Source of the DNA: Geobacteraceae bacterium
GTDB taxonomy: Bacteria > Desulfobacterota > Desulfuromonadia > Geobacterales > Pseudopelobacteraceae
Direction of reading: 5' to 3'
DNA length: 64,000 bases
NCBI GenBank assembly: GCA_016720395.1
Contig: JADKKR010000001.1
Location: forward strand, 248,001-312,000
The notes beneath the pieces are model-generated. The model did no database searches, was not told where the DNA came from, and saw only the letters and a list, made by a program, of their open reading frames with translations. Of this stretch, positions 47,367-56,074 are shown one piece after another (within the stretch, counting starts at the first letter, position 1; each line of letters opens with the position of its first letter). The position numbers and the translations under genes are program-made.

Positions 47367-48653
47367 ATGAACCATACCCGCTCAAGCCAGCTTTTTCAGC
47401 AAGCCAAGGCATCTATCCCCGGAGGCGTCAACAGCCCGGTCAGGGCCTTCAAATCGGTCGGAGCGGATCCGCTCTTTATCAAAAGGGCCGCCGGCTGTCA
47501 TATCGTTGACGAAGATGACAACAGCTTTGTGGATTACGTCGGATCCTGGGGCCCGATGATCGTCGGCCATTGTCATCCTGACGTCATCGCAGCCGTCAAA
47601 AGCACCATGGAGAGCGGTGCCAGCTTTGGTGCACCGACCGAGCGTGAGACCATTCTGGCCAACATGGTTATCGACGCGGTGCCTTCCATCGAAATGGTAC
47701 GCATGGTCAGTTCCGGCACCGAGGCCACCATGAGCGCCATCCGACTGGCCCGCGGCTATACCGGGCGAGACAAGATCCTGAAGTTTTCCGGCTGCTACCA
47801 TGGTCATGCCGATTCCCTGCTGGTCAAGGCCGGTTCCGGCGCAGCCACCTTCGGCGTGCCCGACTCCCCCGGCGTTCCGGCCGATGTCGCCAGACTGACC
47901 CTGACCGCTGAGTACAACTCGCTTGAGTCGGTCAGGAAACTGGTGGCGGAAAACAGCTCCTCCATCGCCTGCATCATCGTTGAACCGGTAGCCGGCAACA
48001 TGGGAACGGTACCGCCGCAGGAAGGATTCCTGGAGGGACTGCGGGAGATCTGCACACAGGAAGGGATCATCCTGATCTTCGATGAAGTCATGTCCGGCTT
48101 TCGTGTGGCCTACGGCGGGGTTCAGGAACTGTACGGCGTCACGCCGGACATGACCACGCTGGGCAAGATCATCGGAGGCGGCCTGCCGGTAGGAGCCTTT
48201 GGCGGAAAGCGCGAGATCATGGAGAAGCTTTCACCGGCAGGCGGTGTCTACCAGGCCGGCACACTTTCCGGCAATCCGCTGGCAATGTCTGCCGGTATCG
48301 CCACCCTGAATATCCTCAAGCAACCCGGTTTTTACCAGAGTCTGGAAGAAAAGAGCCGGACAGTGGCTGAGGGGATTGCCAAAGCGGCCAGAGATGCCGG
48401 CTACCCGATCTATTCCACCCGCGTCGGCAGCATGTTCTGCGCCTTCTTCACCAAAGGCGAGGTCCACGACTGGCCAACGGCTTCGCAGTGCGACACGAAA
48501 GCTTTTGCCGCTTACTTCCTGGCCATGCTGAACGAGGGGATCTATCTGGCCCCGTCCCAGTTTGAAACCGGTTTTGTCTCTGCTGCCCACGGCGAAGCCG
48601 AAATCGAAAAAACAATCGCCGCGGCTGCAAAATGTTTTAAACTGATCGCGTGA
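47367..48653 (+). CDS. hemL: Glutamate-1-semialdehyde 2,1-aminomutase
   Basis: HemL converts glutamate-1-semialdehyde to 5-aminolevulinate, the second step of C5 heme synthesis; heme matters for the abundant cytochromes of this group. The 428-residue PLP enzyme has the class III aminotransferase signatures [16 protein letters not shown] and [12 protein letters not shown] [10 protein letters not shown], the FDEVMSGFR motif and the PLP lysine, Lys267, in [27 protein letters not shown] precedes the ATG. It is transcribed divergently from the nuo operon and is followed 84 bases later by the F0 genes. Confidence 0.96.
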   Translation: MNHTRSSQLFQQAKASIPGGVNSPVRAFKSVGADPLFIKRAAGCHIVDEDDNSFVDYVGSWGPMIVGHCHPDVIAAVKSTMESGASFGAPTERETILANMVIDAVPSIEMVRMVSSGTEATMSAIRLARGYTGRDKILKFSGCYHGHADSLLVKAGSGAATFGVPDSPGVPADVARLTLTAEYNSLESVRKLVAENSSSIACIIVEPVAGNMGTVPPQEGFLEGLREICTQEGIILIFDEVMSGFRVAYGGVQELYGVTPDMTTLGKIIGGGLPVGAFGGKREIMEKLSPAGGVYQAGTLSGNPLAMSAGIATLNILKQPGFYQSLEEKSRTVAEGIAKAARDAGYPIYSTRVGSMFCAFFTKGEVHDWPTASQCDTKAFAAYFLAMLNEGIYLAPSQFETGFVSAAHGEAEIEKTIAAAAKCFKLIA

Positions 48654-48668
48654 CCGGCCTGATTTCGT

Positions 48669-48698
48669 TTGACACACTTACGCAAGCCGTGATATGGA
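48669..48698 (+). promoter_or_regulatory. Candidate promoter of the F0 operon
   Basis: TTGACA at 48669-48674 is followed 18 bp later by TATGGA (48693-48698); the ATG of the first gene is at 48738. The -10 match is partial, so read-through from hemL is the alternative. Confidence 0.4.
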
Positions 48699-48737
48699 AT
48701 ACCGGTTTTGTGCATTCACGTGTCCACGTGACCTGTC

Positions 48738-48980
48738 ATGAATAATGACAAGAAAGAGCTGTTCCGTAACCTTGCCATGGTATCCAGCATGGGCATCTCG
48801 GTAGTGATGGCCATCGGGATCGGCGTGTGGTTCGGACTGACACTCGATCGCTGGTTCGGTACAAAGCCCTGGTTCTTTTATATTTTTCTGTTGATAGGCA
48901 TCGCGGCCGGGTTCAAGAATATCTATGTCATTGCCGGCAGGGAGATTCGCAGGGATGATGGCAGCGATCAAGGAAGATAA
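48738..48980 (+). CDS. AtpZ/AtpI-type small membrane protein
   Basis: The 80-residue protein has two hydrophobic helices (about 13-35 and 44-65) and the AtpZ-like LTLDRWFGTKPWF segment between them. AtpZ and AtpI help assemble the c-ring and may form a magnesium channel. The gene starts the F0 operon and its 3' end overlaps the next gene by 26 bases. No clear Shine-Dalgarno site precedes the ATG. Confidence 0.82.
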   Translation: MNNDKKELFRNLAMVSSMGISVVMAIGIGVWFGLTLDRWFGTKPWFFYIFLLIGIAAGFKNIYVIAGREIRRDDGSDQGR

Positions 48981-49338
48981 CCTCTTCGCCGTCATCGTCA
49001 AGGGCAGCCTCGGACTGCTGGCAGTTTTGACGCTCGGCAGTCTGGCCCTGTTTTCCGGCAAAGCCGCCCTGGGAGTTCTGGCGGGCGGCAGTATCGCAAT
49101 CCTCAACTTCCTCTGGATGCGTAACGCGCTGCAGCGCATCCTTGGCCTGTTGCCGGCAAATGCGACCCGTTATGCGCTGATGCGGTATATCTCACGCATG
49201 ATTGTTACCGGGTGCGCCCTGTACTTTGTATTGACATCAGAATGGTTTTCGTTGGCAGGAGTGCTGACAGGACTGTCCATTATAGTAATAAACATTCTTA
49301 CGCTTTCATTATATCGTGCCCTGAGCACAGGAGGTTAG
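48955..49338 (+). CDS. atpI: ATP synthase subunit I (AtpI-like)
   Basis: The 127-residue protein has four hydrophobic helices and the [15 protein letters not shown] segment, matching AtpI-type subunit I proteins, which act as chaperones for assembly of the c-ring. The start is ATG 48955 behind AGGG; a second ATG follows directly. It overlaps the preceding small gene and lies four bases before atpB. Family identity rests on position and hydropathy more than on strong motifs. Confidence 0.78.
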   Translation: MMAAIKEDNLFAVIVKGSLGLLAVLTLGSLALFSGKAALGVLAGGSIAILNFLWMRNALQRILGLLPANATRYALMRYISRMIVTGCALYFVLTSEWFSLAGVLTGLSIIVINILTLSLYRALSTGG

Positions 49339-49342
49339 CTCC

Positions 49343-50032
49343 ATGGTTCACCCGTTACTGTTTCTCGAGTTTTTCCGAAAGTTCCTGGCACCGTTCCATA
49401 TCACCGGCGCCAGCGCCGATGCGATCATCTACACCTGGTTCGTCATAATCCTGCTTGTGGTTCTCTCCGTGCTTGCCACCAAGGCGATCAAGACGATCCC
49501 CGGCGGGTTTCAGAACTTCATGGAAGTCGTCATCGGCGGCATAGAGAACATGATCGTCGAGACCATGGGTGAGCATGGGCGGCCATTCTTTCCGCTGATT
49601 GCCACCCTGGCTATCTTCGTTCTGGTTTCCAACCTGATCGGGCTGATCCCGGGCTTTTTCCCGCCGACCGCTAACATCAATACCACGGCAGCCTGTGCGG
49701 TGATCGTCTTCATCTCGACTCACATCGTCGGACTCAAGCACCATGGCGCCGGTTACATCAAACATTTTCTGGGACCTATCGCCTGGCTGGCCCCGATCAT
49801 GTTCTTCATTGAGGTCATCGGGCACCTGAGCCGCCCGGTCTCACTGACCCTGCGTCTCTTCGGCAATATGAACGGCCACGAACTGGTCCTGATGATCTTC
49901 TTCGGACTGGCTCCGTTCCTGGTACCCCTCCCCATGATCCTGATGGGTGTTCTGGTCTCCTTCATCCAGGCCTTTGTTTTCATGCTCCTGGCCATGATCT
50001 ACATTCAGGGGTCACTGGAACACGCACACTGA
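49343..50032 (+). CDS. atpB: ATP synthase F0 subunit a
   Basis: Subunit a forms the two half-channels through which ions reach the c-ring. The 229-residue protein has five to six helices, with the essential arginine (Arg171) in [17 protein letters not shown] and the conserved Gln/His region near the end ([15 protein letters not shown]). It is four bases after atpI. The length is typical of the shorter bacterial forms. Confidence 0.95.
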   Translation: MVHPLLFLEFFRKFLAPFHITGASADAIIYTWFVIILLVVLSVLATKAIKTIPGGFQNFMEVVIGGIENMIVETMGEHGRPFFPLIATLAIFVLVSNLIGLIPGFFPPTANINTTAACAVIVFISTHIVGLKHHGAGYIKHFLGPIAWLAPIMFFIEVIGHLSRPVSLTLRLFGNMNGHELVLMIFFGLAPFLVPLPMILMGVLVSFIQAFVFMLLAMIYIQGSLEHAH

Positions 50033-50045
50033 TAGCAATTTCCAA

Positions 50046-50064
50046 ATCCTATACTATTTAGGAT
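50046..50064 (+). promoter_or_regulatory. Small hairpin between atpB and atpE
   Basis: ATCCTA and TAGGAT form a 6-bp stem around TACTATT, 31 bases before the atpE start. It has no T-run, so it is more likely an RNA stability or translation element, in keeping with the high c-subunit copy number, than a terminator. Confidence 0.3.
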
Positions 50065-50094
50065 ATCAACCACAGCAAGAGAGGAGAAGTAAAG

Positions 50095-50370
50095 ATGAGC
50101 TTTTTTACGATGTGCGTTCTGGCAGCAGGTATTGGTATGGCACTGGGTACACTGGGCACCGGCATTGGCCAGGGTCTGGCAGTTAAAAGCGCCGTAGAAG
50201 GCGTTTCCCGTAACCCTGGTGCTTCCGGCAAGATTCTGACCACCATGATGATCGGTCTGGCCATGATCGAGTCCCTGGCAATCTACGCGCTGGTTGTCTG
50301 CCTGATCATCCTGTTCGCCAACCCCTACAAGGATATCGCTCTGAAACTGGCTGAAACCGTAGCCAAGTAA
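50095..50370 (+). CDS. atpE: ATP synthase F0 subunit c
   Basis: Subunit c forms the rotor ring. The 91-residue hairpin has two helices joined by the polar loop SRNPGA. The ion-binding carboxylate is Glu59 in helix 2 (LAMIESLAIYALV). Helix 1 has Gln26 (GIGQGLA) and helix 2 has Ser60 and Tyr64; Gln, Glu, Ser and Tyr at these positions are those of sodium-binding c-rings such as that of Ilyobacter tartaricus, although the extra Thr of that site is Leu61 here, as in proton-type chloroplast rings. The ribosome binding site GAGAGGAGAAG is very strong, as expected for a protein needed in many copies. A terminator follows; the F1 genes are elsewhere. Confidence 0.95.
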   Translation: MSFFTMCVLAAGIGMALGTLGTGIGQGLAVKSAVEGVSRNPGASGKILTTMMIGLAMIESLAIYALVVCLIILFANPYKDIALKLAETVAK

Positions 50371-50391
50371 TTTTTAGCATCGTTTGCAACT

Positions 50392-50423
50392 AAAAAGGGC
50401 ATCCGTTATCGGGTGCCCTTTTT
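50392..50423. terminator. Bidirectional terminator after atpE
   Basis: AAAAAGGGCA-CC pairs with GG-TGCCCTTTTT around GTTATC, with U-runs on both strands. It ends the F0 operon and the converging arg-gsp-lipoprotein transcript. Confidence 0.88.
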
Positions 50424-50455
50424 AGTTTGTACGATCTGAAGTCCAGCAGAAGCCG

Positions 50456-51217
50456 CTATTCGTCGTCCTTAAGCTTCCCTTCCACCTCGTTGGAAAGACC
50501 GCTCTCAACCCGGCCCCCTGACGGCAGACTGATAATTGTCCTGACACCGTAGATATATGACGTTCCACGTTCCAGTCCCGTATCCGCAAAACGGTTGCCG
50601 GTCAGCGGTTCCCTGTTCAGCGGCATGAGGGGAAAGGCCTCTCCCTTCAACGTCCGGTAGACATCATACCCCGCGATGACACCCATTCCGGATGGCTGGC
50701 CTGCAAATTCAAGCTGAATCTCGGTCGGTTGGCTGACCACCTTCAGCACGGGCGACGGAGGAGGAGGCAGCACATCCACCGGCCCCGCAACGGAAACCGC
50801 CCCCTCCTGATTGTCATTCGTAAGTACAGAGATCCGATAGGTATAGGCCCTGCCGGTCTTCACATCACCATCCAGCAGCACCAGCCGGTTGCCGTAACGC
50901 ACGCTCTCCGGCGGCAAAAGATCGAGATTCAACCTGCGAAACGGTGAAAAGTCAGAGGTACAGGAACTGCAGGACGGTTGTTGGCTGGACTGTTCGTCGC
51001 GCTTGAGGATCGTTACTCCTGACAGGCCGCTGATATTCCGCCCGGACAGGTCTTTTGAGGGGAGCACAAACACAAGTTTAACAGAATCTCCGGACTGTCG
51101 TGCAGAAACACCGGCGGGGGCAGCCGGTACCAGCATATCAGGATAGACCAGGGGGCCTTTTTTACCGCAGGCGGATAAGGCAAGAACGACAAACAACAGA
51201 CCGGCAATCTGACGCAT
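50456..51217 (-). CDS. Lipoprotein with LptM-like start and fibronectin type III domains
   Basis: The 253-residue protein has a lipoprotein signal ending ALSAC, with cysteine at 17. The mature start CGKKGPLVYP is very close to the CGQKGPLYLP start of the LptM/YifL family, which associates with the LPS transport protein LptD. After that come two beta-rich repeats of about 90 residues with fibronectin type III features (PAAPAGVSARQSGDSVKL and TGLERGTSYIYGVRTI), a layout not found in the short LptM. It is probably anchored in the outer membrane facing the periplasm. It is the last gene of the argH-gspA-gspB-lipoprotein run, 28 bases after gspB. Confidence 0.78.
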   Translation of the reverse strand: MRQIAGLLFVVLALSACGKKGPLVYPDMLVPAAPAGVSARQSGDSVKLVFVLPSKDLSGRNISGLSGVTILKRDEQSSQQPSCSSCTSDFSPFRRLNLDLLPPESVRYGNRLVLLDGDVKTGRAYTYRISVLTNDNQEGAVSVAGPVDVLPPPPSPVLKVVSQPTEIQLEFAGQPSGMGVIAGYDVYRTLKGEAFPLMPLNREPLTGNRFADTGLERGTSYIYGVRTIISLPSGGRVESGLSNEVEGKLKDDE

Positions 51218-51245
51218 TGAGAGACCTTTCCCGAAGCAATCGGCT

Positions 51246-51962
51246 TTATTTCCCCACAGCAGGGAGACTCGAAGAGATCAGCGGGATTTCAAACGTTTTG
51301 CCCGAGAGTGAGAAACGAACCCGATCCTGATAAATATCGGTGATCCTGGCACCCGAAACAACCCCGCCCTCCTGCATCAGAAAACCGTTTACAACCGCCC
51401 GGCGGGCGCGTCGCTCGTCCTGCCAGGCGATGCCGGACAGTTTGATGTCAGCGGGCGCGGCAATAACCTGCTCAGGGGGCAATTCCTGCCCTTTGCGTTC
51501 CTTCGCAGGCTTGCGCACCCCCTGCATCGTAATGTCGGCAGCAGCATCCCCGGCAGGCGTTATAGCCTTCACCGGCTTTTTCTGCGACGTTGATGGCCGG
51601 GCAGGAGGCCTGTCAGAAACCACCGTTACCGGAGCCAATGGTTCCGGCGGTGAGGTCTGCTGCACGACCACCGGTGGCTGTAGCGCCGCCGGAGCAGGTT
51701 CGGCCGGGACCGGGGCAGAAACTGCCTGGCCCGGTGCAGGGTGTACCCGCTCCGGGGCAGGCCGGAGAAACAGCCAGGTCACCGTGAAGGTCACCAAAAC
51801 AGCCGCTGCGACGGCAAGTGTGATTTTCCAGCCGGTCAGCCGCGCAGGCACAGGGTGTTCATTCTCAAACAGCGCCCCGGATATATTGATCATCCCGTCT
51901 CCGCGGGACTTCCTGGACCTTTCGTGCTCAAGTTTCTTCAGCGCATCAAGAATATAGCTCAT
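51246..51962 (-). CDS. GspB-like type II secretion accessory protein
   Basis: The 238-residue protein starts at ATG 51962 with the conserved GspB N-terminus MSYILDALKKLEHERSR. It has a membrane helix at about residues 45-65 (ITLAVAAAVLVTFTVTWLF), a long Pro/Ala-rich linker, and a C-terminal domain (about 165-235) ending KTFEIPLI like other GspB proteins. GspB works with GspA in moving the GspD secretin through the peptidoglycan. The gene overlaps nothing but follows gspA by seven bases. No other type II secretion gene is in the window. Confidence 0.83.
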   Translation of the reverse strand: MSYILDALKKLEHERSRKSRGDGMINISGALFENEHPVPARLTGWKITLAVAAAVLVTFTVTWLFLRPAPERVHPAPGQAVSAPVPAEPAPAALQPPVVVQQTSPPEPLAPVTVVSDRPPARPSTSQKKPVKAITPAGDAAADITMQGVRKPAKERKGQELPPEQVIAAPADIKLSGIAWQDERRARRAVVNGFLMQEGGVVSGARITDIYQDRVRFSLSGKTFEIPLISSSLPAVGK

Positions 51963-51969
51963 TACGTGA

Positions 51970-52833
51970 TTACCTTCCGGCCCAAAGCCAGCCGTGTATG
52001 CGTTGCCAGATGCTCCGACGGCCCGAACTGCTTGCTGCTCCCTCGATAACCCGTGCAGCAATCGAAGAAGTAATGCTGCAGGCCTCCTGAGTCCAGGCCA
52101 TTACCAATGCCTGCTCGCAGACAATATTAACCAGTCGCGGCACTCCCCTCGAAAAACGGTAGATCCGCTTTACCGCCCCGGAAGAAAACAATCCGGGAGC
52201 CCGGTAGCCGGAAACCTTCAGCCGGTGCCGTATATACTCAGACGTGTCGCGCCTGTTCATCGGCGTCAGGCGGCAGCGTACGGTTATGCGCTGGTTGAGC
52301 TGACGCAGATCGTGTCGATTCAGTACATCGTCAAGCTCCGGCTGTCCCGCCAGAATGATCTGGATCAATTTGTCGCGCTCCGTCTCAAGGTTTGAGATCA
52401 TACGTACCTGTTCGAGGACATCGGGCGTCAGATTCTGGGCCTCGTCAACGACCAGAACAACCGTTCTCCCGGCTGTATGCTGATCGAGAAGGAACAGGTT
52501 GAGCGCGTCAAGATACCCGAAGCTGTTATGATCGTCCGGTGTTACCCCGAACTCCCGACAGATACTGGCCAGCAGTTGCTCACCCGACAGACAGGGGCTG
52601 AAAATCAGGGCACTGCGGTATTTATCGGAGTCAAGCTGGCTGAGCAGTGTGCGCAGCACGGTCGTCTTGCCGGTCCCCACCTCACCCGTCATGGCAATGA
52701 AACCGGCATGACTGTCGATACCGTAGAGAAGGTGCGCAAAGGCCTCCCGATGATGATCGCTCAGATAGATGAACTGAGGATTGGGGGTAATCGTGAACGG
52801 TTTTTCGCTGAATCCGAAAAATTCACAGTACAT
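51970..52833 (-). CDS. GspA-like AAA ATPase (ExeA type)
   Basis: The 287-residue ATPase has Walker A GEVGTGKTT (50-58), Walker B VVLVVDEAQN (about 122-131), the SRN-like sensor (LVNIVCEQAL) and the N-terminal FGFSEKPFTITPNP signature of the GspA/ExeA family. It lacks the membrane helix and the C-terminal peptidoglycan-binding domain of ExeA, ending soon after the AAA module, so it is a short form that must rely on GspB or another protein for the cell-wall step. It lies six bases after argH and seven before gspB. Confidence 0.83.
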   Translation of the reverse strand: MYCEFFGFSEKPFTITPNPQFIYLSDHHREAFAHLLYGIDSHAGFIAMTGEVGTGKTTVLRTLLSQLDSDKYRSALIFSPCLSGEQLLASICREFGVTPDDHNSFGYLDALNLFLLDQHTAGRTVVLVVDEAQNLTPDVLEQVRMISNLETERDKLIQIILAGQPELDDVLNRHDLRQLNQRITVRCRLTPMNRRDTSEYIRHRLKVSGYRAPGLFSSGAVKRIYRFSRGVPRLVNIVCEQALVMAWTQEACSITSSIAARVIEGAASSSGRRSIWQRIHGWLWAGR

Positions 52834-52839
52834 CAGGTG

Positions 52840-54216
52840 CTACTTACCCTCTCGCGCTCTCTGAATCTCATGCTCCACAGCGGCCCTTGCCGTGCCGCCG
52901 GTCACATTGCGGGCATTGACACTGGCCTCGACCGTAATACCGTCAAAGATGTCATTTTCGATCTTACCGGAGAAACGCTGCCACTCTTCAAGGGTCAGTT
53001 CGGTGATATCCTTCTCATTTTCAACACAGAATCCGACCGCTTTTCCAACCGCCTCGTGGGCATCCCGAAAGGGCAGCCCCTTGCGGACGAGATAATCGGC
53101 CACATCGGTAGCGGTAGAGAAGCCCAGACCTGCAGCCCGCCTCATGTTATCGCGGTTGATACGCATCTCGCGGATCATGTCGGCAAAGATTTTCAGACTC
53201 CCCTTGACGGTGTCAATGGTATCAAAGAGCGGTTCCTTATCCTCCTGCATATCCTTATTGTAGGCCAGCGGCAGGGATTTCATGGTGGTCAGAAGCGCCA
53301 TCAGATTACCGTAGACCCTCCCGGTCTTGCCCCGCACCAGTTCCGGCACATCCGGGTTCTTTTTCTGCGGCATAATGGAGGAACCGGTGCAGAAGCCGTC
53401 CGACAACTCCACAAATCGGAAAGAGCTGGTGGACCACAGGATCAGCTCCTCGGAAAAGCGGGAGAGGTGCATCATCAGGATCGATGCGCCCGCCAGGAAC
53501 TCCAGGGCAAAGTCACGGTCCGAGACAGCATCCAAAGAATTGCGGGTGACGGCCGGAAAGTCGAGCTGTTCGGCAACATATTCTCGGTCGATGGGAAACG
53601 TGGTGCCTGCCAGCGCCCCTGCGCCCAGAGGCATCACGTTAACACGCTTGAGACAATCGTCGAGACGTCCCTTGTCGCGCTTGAACATCTCAACATACGC
53701 CATGAGATGGTGACTGAATAGAATCGGCTGGGCGGTCTGCAGGTGGGTGAAGCCGGGCATGATGACATCGATGTTGGCCTCGGCCTGCTCCAGCAAAGAG
53801 TCGATCAGCAGATCGAGATAGGTGTTGACCTCCACAATTTCATCGCGCAGGTAGAGCCGTATGTCCAGAGCAACCTGATCGTTACGGGATCGGCCGGTGT
53901 GCAGGCGTTTGCCAGCCTCGCCGATGGCTGCCGACAGGCGCGCCTCAATGTTCATGTGGATATCTTCCAGGCCGATGGAAAAATCAAATTCGCCGGCCTC
54001 GATCTGCCCGAGGATCGTCTGCAGACCGTGGACGATCTGCTGCACATCCTCCAGAGGGATGATCCCCTGTTTGCCCAGCATGCGGGCATGGGCTATTGAT
54101 CCACGAATATCCTGATGATACAGCCTTTTATCAAATTCTATCGATGCGGTGAACTCTTCGACGAACTTATCGGTGGGCTGGGTAAAACGTCCACCCCATA
54201 ATTTGTCTTTGGACAT
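52840..54216 (-). CDS. argH: Argininosuccinate lyase
   Basis: ArgH cleaves argininosuccinate to arginine and fumarate, the last step of arginine synthesis. The 458-residue protein has the fumarase/lyase signature [11 protein letters not shown] (about 282-292), the catalytic His in HLQTAQPIL and the start KLWGGRF. The start at 54216 is preferred, behind GGAGGAGATGC; the longer frame to 54537 has no support. It is separated from argG by the DUF2019 gene and a 148-base gap, and leads the argH-gspA-gspB-lipoprotein run. Confidence 0.96.
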   Translation of the reverse strand: MSKDKLWGGRFTQPTDKFVEEFTASIEFDKRLYHQDIRGSIAHARMLGKQGIIPLEDVQQIVHGLQTILGQIEAGEFDFSIGLEDIHMNIEARLSAAIGEAGKRLHTGRSRNDQVALDIRLYLRDEIVEVNTYLDLLIDSLLEQAEANIDVIMPGFTHLQTAQPILFSHHLMAYVEMFKRDKGRLDDCLKRVNVMPLGAGALAGTTFPIDREYVAEQLDFPAVTRNSLDAVSDRDFALEFLAGASILMMHLSRFSEELILWSTSSFRFVELSDGFCTGSSIMPQKKNPDVPELVRGKTGRVYGNLMALLTTMKSLPLAYNKDMQEDKEPLFDTIDTVKGSLKIFADMIREMRINRDNMRRAAGLGFSTATDVADYLVRKGLPFRDAHEAVGKAVGFCVENEKDITELTLEEWQRFSGKIENDIFDGITVEASVNARNVTGGTARAAVEHEIQRAREGK

Positions 54217-54276
54217 GCATCTCCTCCGAAAATATTCATTTTGTAAAGAAATTGTGTACCATATTGCAGCGTGTTG

Positions 54277-54286
54277 CACAATTGTG
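54277..54286. repeat. Short palindrome upstream of argH
   Basis: CACAATTGTG is a perfect 10-bp palindrome within the argH upstream gap. A longer imperfect hairpin (about 54320-54362) follows on the DUF2019 side. Either could be a regulatory element; neither matches an ARG box. Confidence 0.3.
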
Positions 54287-54364
54287 AAGTGTGCGGCAGA
54301 TTCCTGACGGGAGATGATGCGGGCCGATTGGTACCGGCCGTCTCCCATCACCCGCAGGCTCTTC

Positions 54365-54718
54365 TCAGGGATCTTCCCAGACACCGTTCTCCCAGCGTTC
54401 AAGGGCGACGCCGGCCCGAAACCCCAGCAGGCCTCCGCTGGCCGCCAACCGGCGAAGGACCTCGAGAGACCTGTGTGTACAATATCGAAGAGAAAAAACC
54501 GCCGCCATACCAGCCACCACCTGATTCTCGCTGTCAAGCAGCACCATCAGAGCCTCGCGGCCGGCATCCCCCTCGTGGGTGATTGTTGCGTAAAGTCCTT
54601 GTATGGCACGTGCCTGTGCGTTGGCACGCCCCTCGTCCATATCCTCCACGGCCGAATGGTGAGCCCGGGCTGCAACAGCAAAACGTCGGACCAGCACGGG
54701 CAGCTTTTCATCTTTCAT
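54365..54718 (-). CDS. DUF2019 (HEAT-like) protein
   Basis: The 117-residue protein matches the DUF2019 family, alpha-helical HEAT-like folds of unknown function. The pattern is visible as helix pairs: [44 protein letters not shown] and [23 protein letters not shown]. It has no signal peptide or membrane segment. It sits between argG and argH on the same strand, 100 bases after the argG stop and beyond a terminator-like hairpin, so it may have its own transcript. Its placement in the arg cluster does not show a role in arginine synthesis. Confidence 0.72.
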   Translation of the reverse strand: MKDEKLPVLVRRFAVAARAHHSAVEDMDEGRANAQARAIQGLYATITHEGDAGREALMVLLDSENQVVAGMAAVFSLRYCTHRSLEVLRRLAASGGLLGFRAGVALERWENGVWEDP

Positions 54719-54787
54719 AAGCGCTCAGCGTCCCTGGACAGGTAAGTAGTTAATCAGACGGTTTCTACTGGATTCGTCTACAAACGT

Positions 54788-54811
54788 GAAGGGCGCCTTT
54801 CAGCGCCCTTC
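54788..54811 (-). terminator. Terminator-like hairpin after argG
   Basis: GAAGGGCGC and GCGCCCTTC form a 9-bp stem with a short loop, directly after the argG stop. The U-run is short (ACGTTTG), so termination may be partial and allow reading into DUF2019 and argH. Confidence 0.6.
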
Positions 54812-54817
54812 GTCTCT

Positions 54818-56047
54818 TTATTTCTTGCGGTTGGCCTGCATCAGCGACCTGATTCGCAGCCGCAACGAATTGATCTTGATAAAACCTTCAGCATCAGCCT
54901 GATTGAAGACCTGATCCTTTTCAAACGTCGCAAAATCCAGGTTGAAAAGCGAGTCACTCTCAGACTTGCGTCCAACGGTGCGGCACAAGCCCTTGTAGAG
55001 CTTGACGCGGGCCACGCCGTTAACACACTTCTGGGAATCGTCGATCAGGGTCTGCAGCATCTGGCGTTCCGGAGAAAACCAGTAACCGGCGTAGATCTGC
55101 CTGGCGTACTCGGGGATCAGGCTGTCGCGGATGCGCATGACCTCGCGGTCCATGGTGATCTGCTCGACGGCCGAATGGGCCTCGCGCAGGATCGTGCCGC
55201 CGGGTGTCTCGTAGACACCGCGCGACTTCATGCCGACCGAACGGTTCTCCAGCAGGTCGACACGGCCAACGCCGTGGACTCCGCCGATCTCGTTCAGATG
55301 GGCCAGGAGCTTGGCCGGGGTCAGTTTCTTCCCGTCAACCGCCACGGCGTTGCCGTTCTTGAACTCGATCTCCACATACTGGGCCTTGTTGGGCGCTTTT
55401 TCCGGCGATTGGGTCAGAACGTACATCTCTTCCGGGGCCTCGGCCCAGGTGTCCTCCAGGATGCCCCCCTCGAAGGATATGTGCAGAAGGTTTCGGTCCG
55501 AGGACCAGGGGCGCTTCTTGATCGTCGGAATCGGGATGCCGTTCTTCTTGGCGTACTCGATCAGTGCCTGACGGCTGTTCAGGTCCCACATCCGCCAGGG
55601 GGCGATGACCTTGATGGACGGGTCAAAGTGGTAGTAAGCCAGCTCGAAGCGGACCTGATCGTTGCCCTTGCCGGTGGCTCCGTGGGAAACGGCGTCGCAT
55701 TTCTCCTTGGCGGCTATCTCCATCTGGCGTTTGGCTATCAGGGGGCGGGCGATGGAGGTGCCCAACAGGTAATGCCCCTCGTAGATTGCATTGGCGCGAA
55801 ACATGGGAAAGACGAAGTCGCGGACAAACTCCTCGCGCAGGTCGTCAATGTAGACCTTGTCGGCGCCGGTGGCCAGGGCTTTCGCGCGGACCGGATCAAG
55901 TTCGTCCCCCTGGCCCAGGTCGGCCGAGAAGGCCACGACCTTGCAGCCGTACTCGTTCTTGAGCCACTTGAGGATGATGGATGTGTCCAGGCCGCCCGAA
56001 TAGGCCAGTACAATCTTGTTGATCTCGGTTTTCTTTGCTTTTGCCAT
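54818..56047 (-). CDS. argG: Argininosuccinate synthase
   Basis: ArgG joins citrulline and aspartate with ATP to form argininosuccinate. The 409-residue protein has the PP-loop AYSGGLDTS (residues 15-23), the family motif [14 protein letters not shown] and the C-terminal [10 protein letters not shown]. It is the type 1 form found in most bacteria. AAAGGAGACTAAGCAG precedes the ATG. It lies 27 bases after argF and is followed by a weak terminator before DUF2019. Confidence 0.96.
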   Translation of the reverse strand: MAKAKKTEINKIVLAYSGGLDTSIILKWLKNEYGCKVVAFSADLGQGDELDPVRAKALATGADKVYIDDLREEFVRDFVFPMFRANAIYEGHYLLGTSIARPLIAKRQMEIAAKEKCDAVSHGATGKGNDQVRFELAYYHFDPSIKVIAPWRMWDLNSRQALIEYAKKNGIPIPTIKKRPWSSDRNLLHISFEGGILEDTWAEAPEEMYVLTQSPEKAPNKAQYVEIEFKNGNAVAVDGKKLTPAKLLAHLNEIGGVHGVGRVDLLENRSVGMKSRGVYETPGGTILREAHSAVEQITMDREVMRIRDSLIPEYARQIYAGYWFSPERQMLQTLIDDSQKCVNGVARVKLYKGLCRTVGRKSESDSLFNLDFATFEKDQVFNQADAEGFIKINSLRLRIRSLMQANRKK

Positions 56048-56074
56048 CTGCTTAGTCTCCTTTACGTTCTGAAA

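Noticed and set aside
54217..54260. ARG box (ArgR site) before argH
   Set aside because: Only one loose half-site (TGAAT followed by an AT run) is present; no second half at the required distance.
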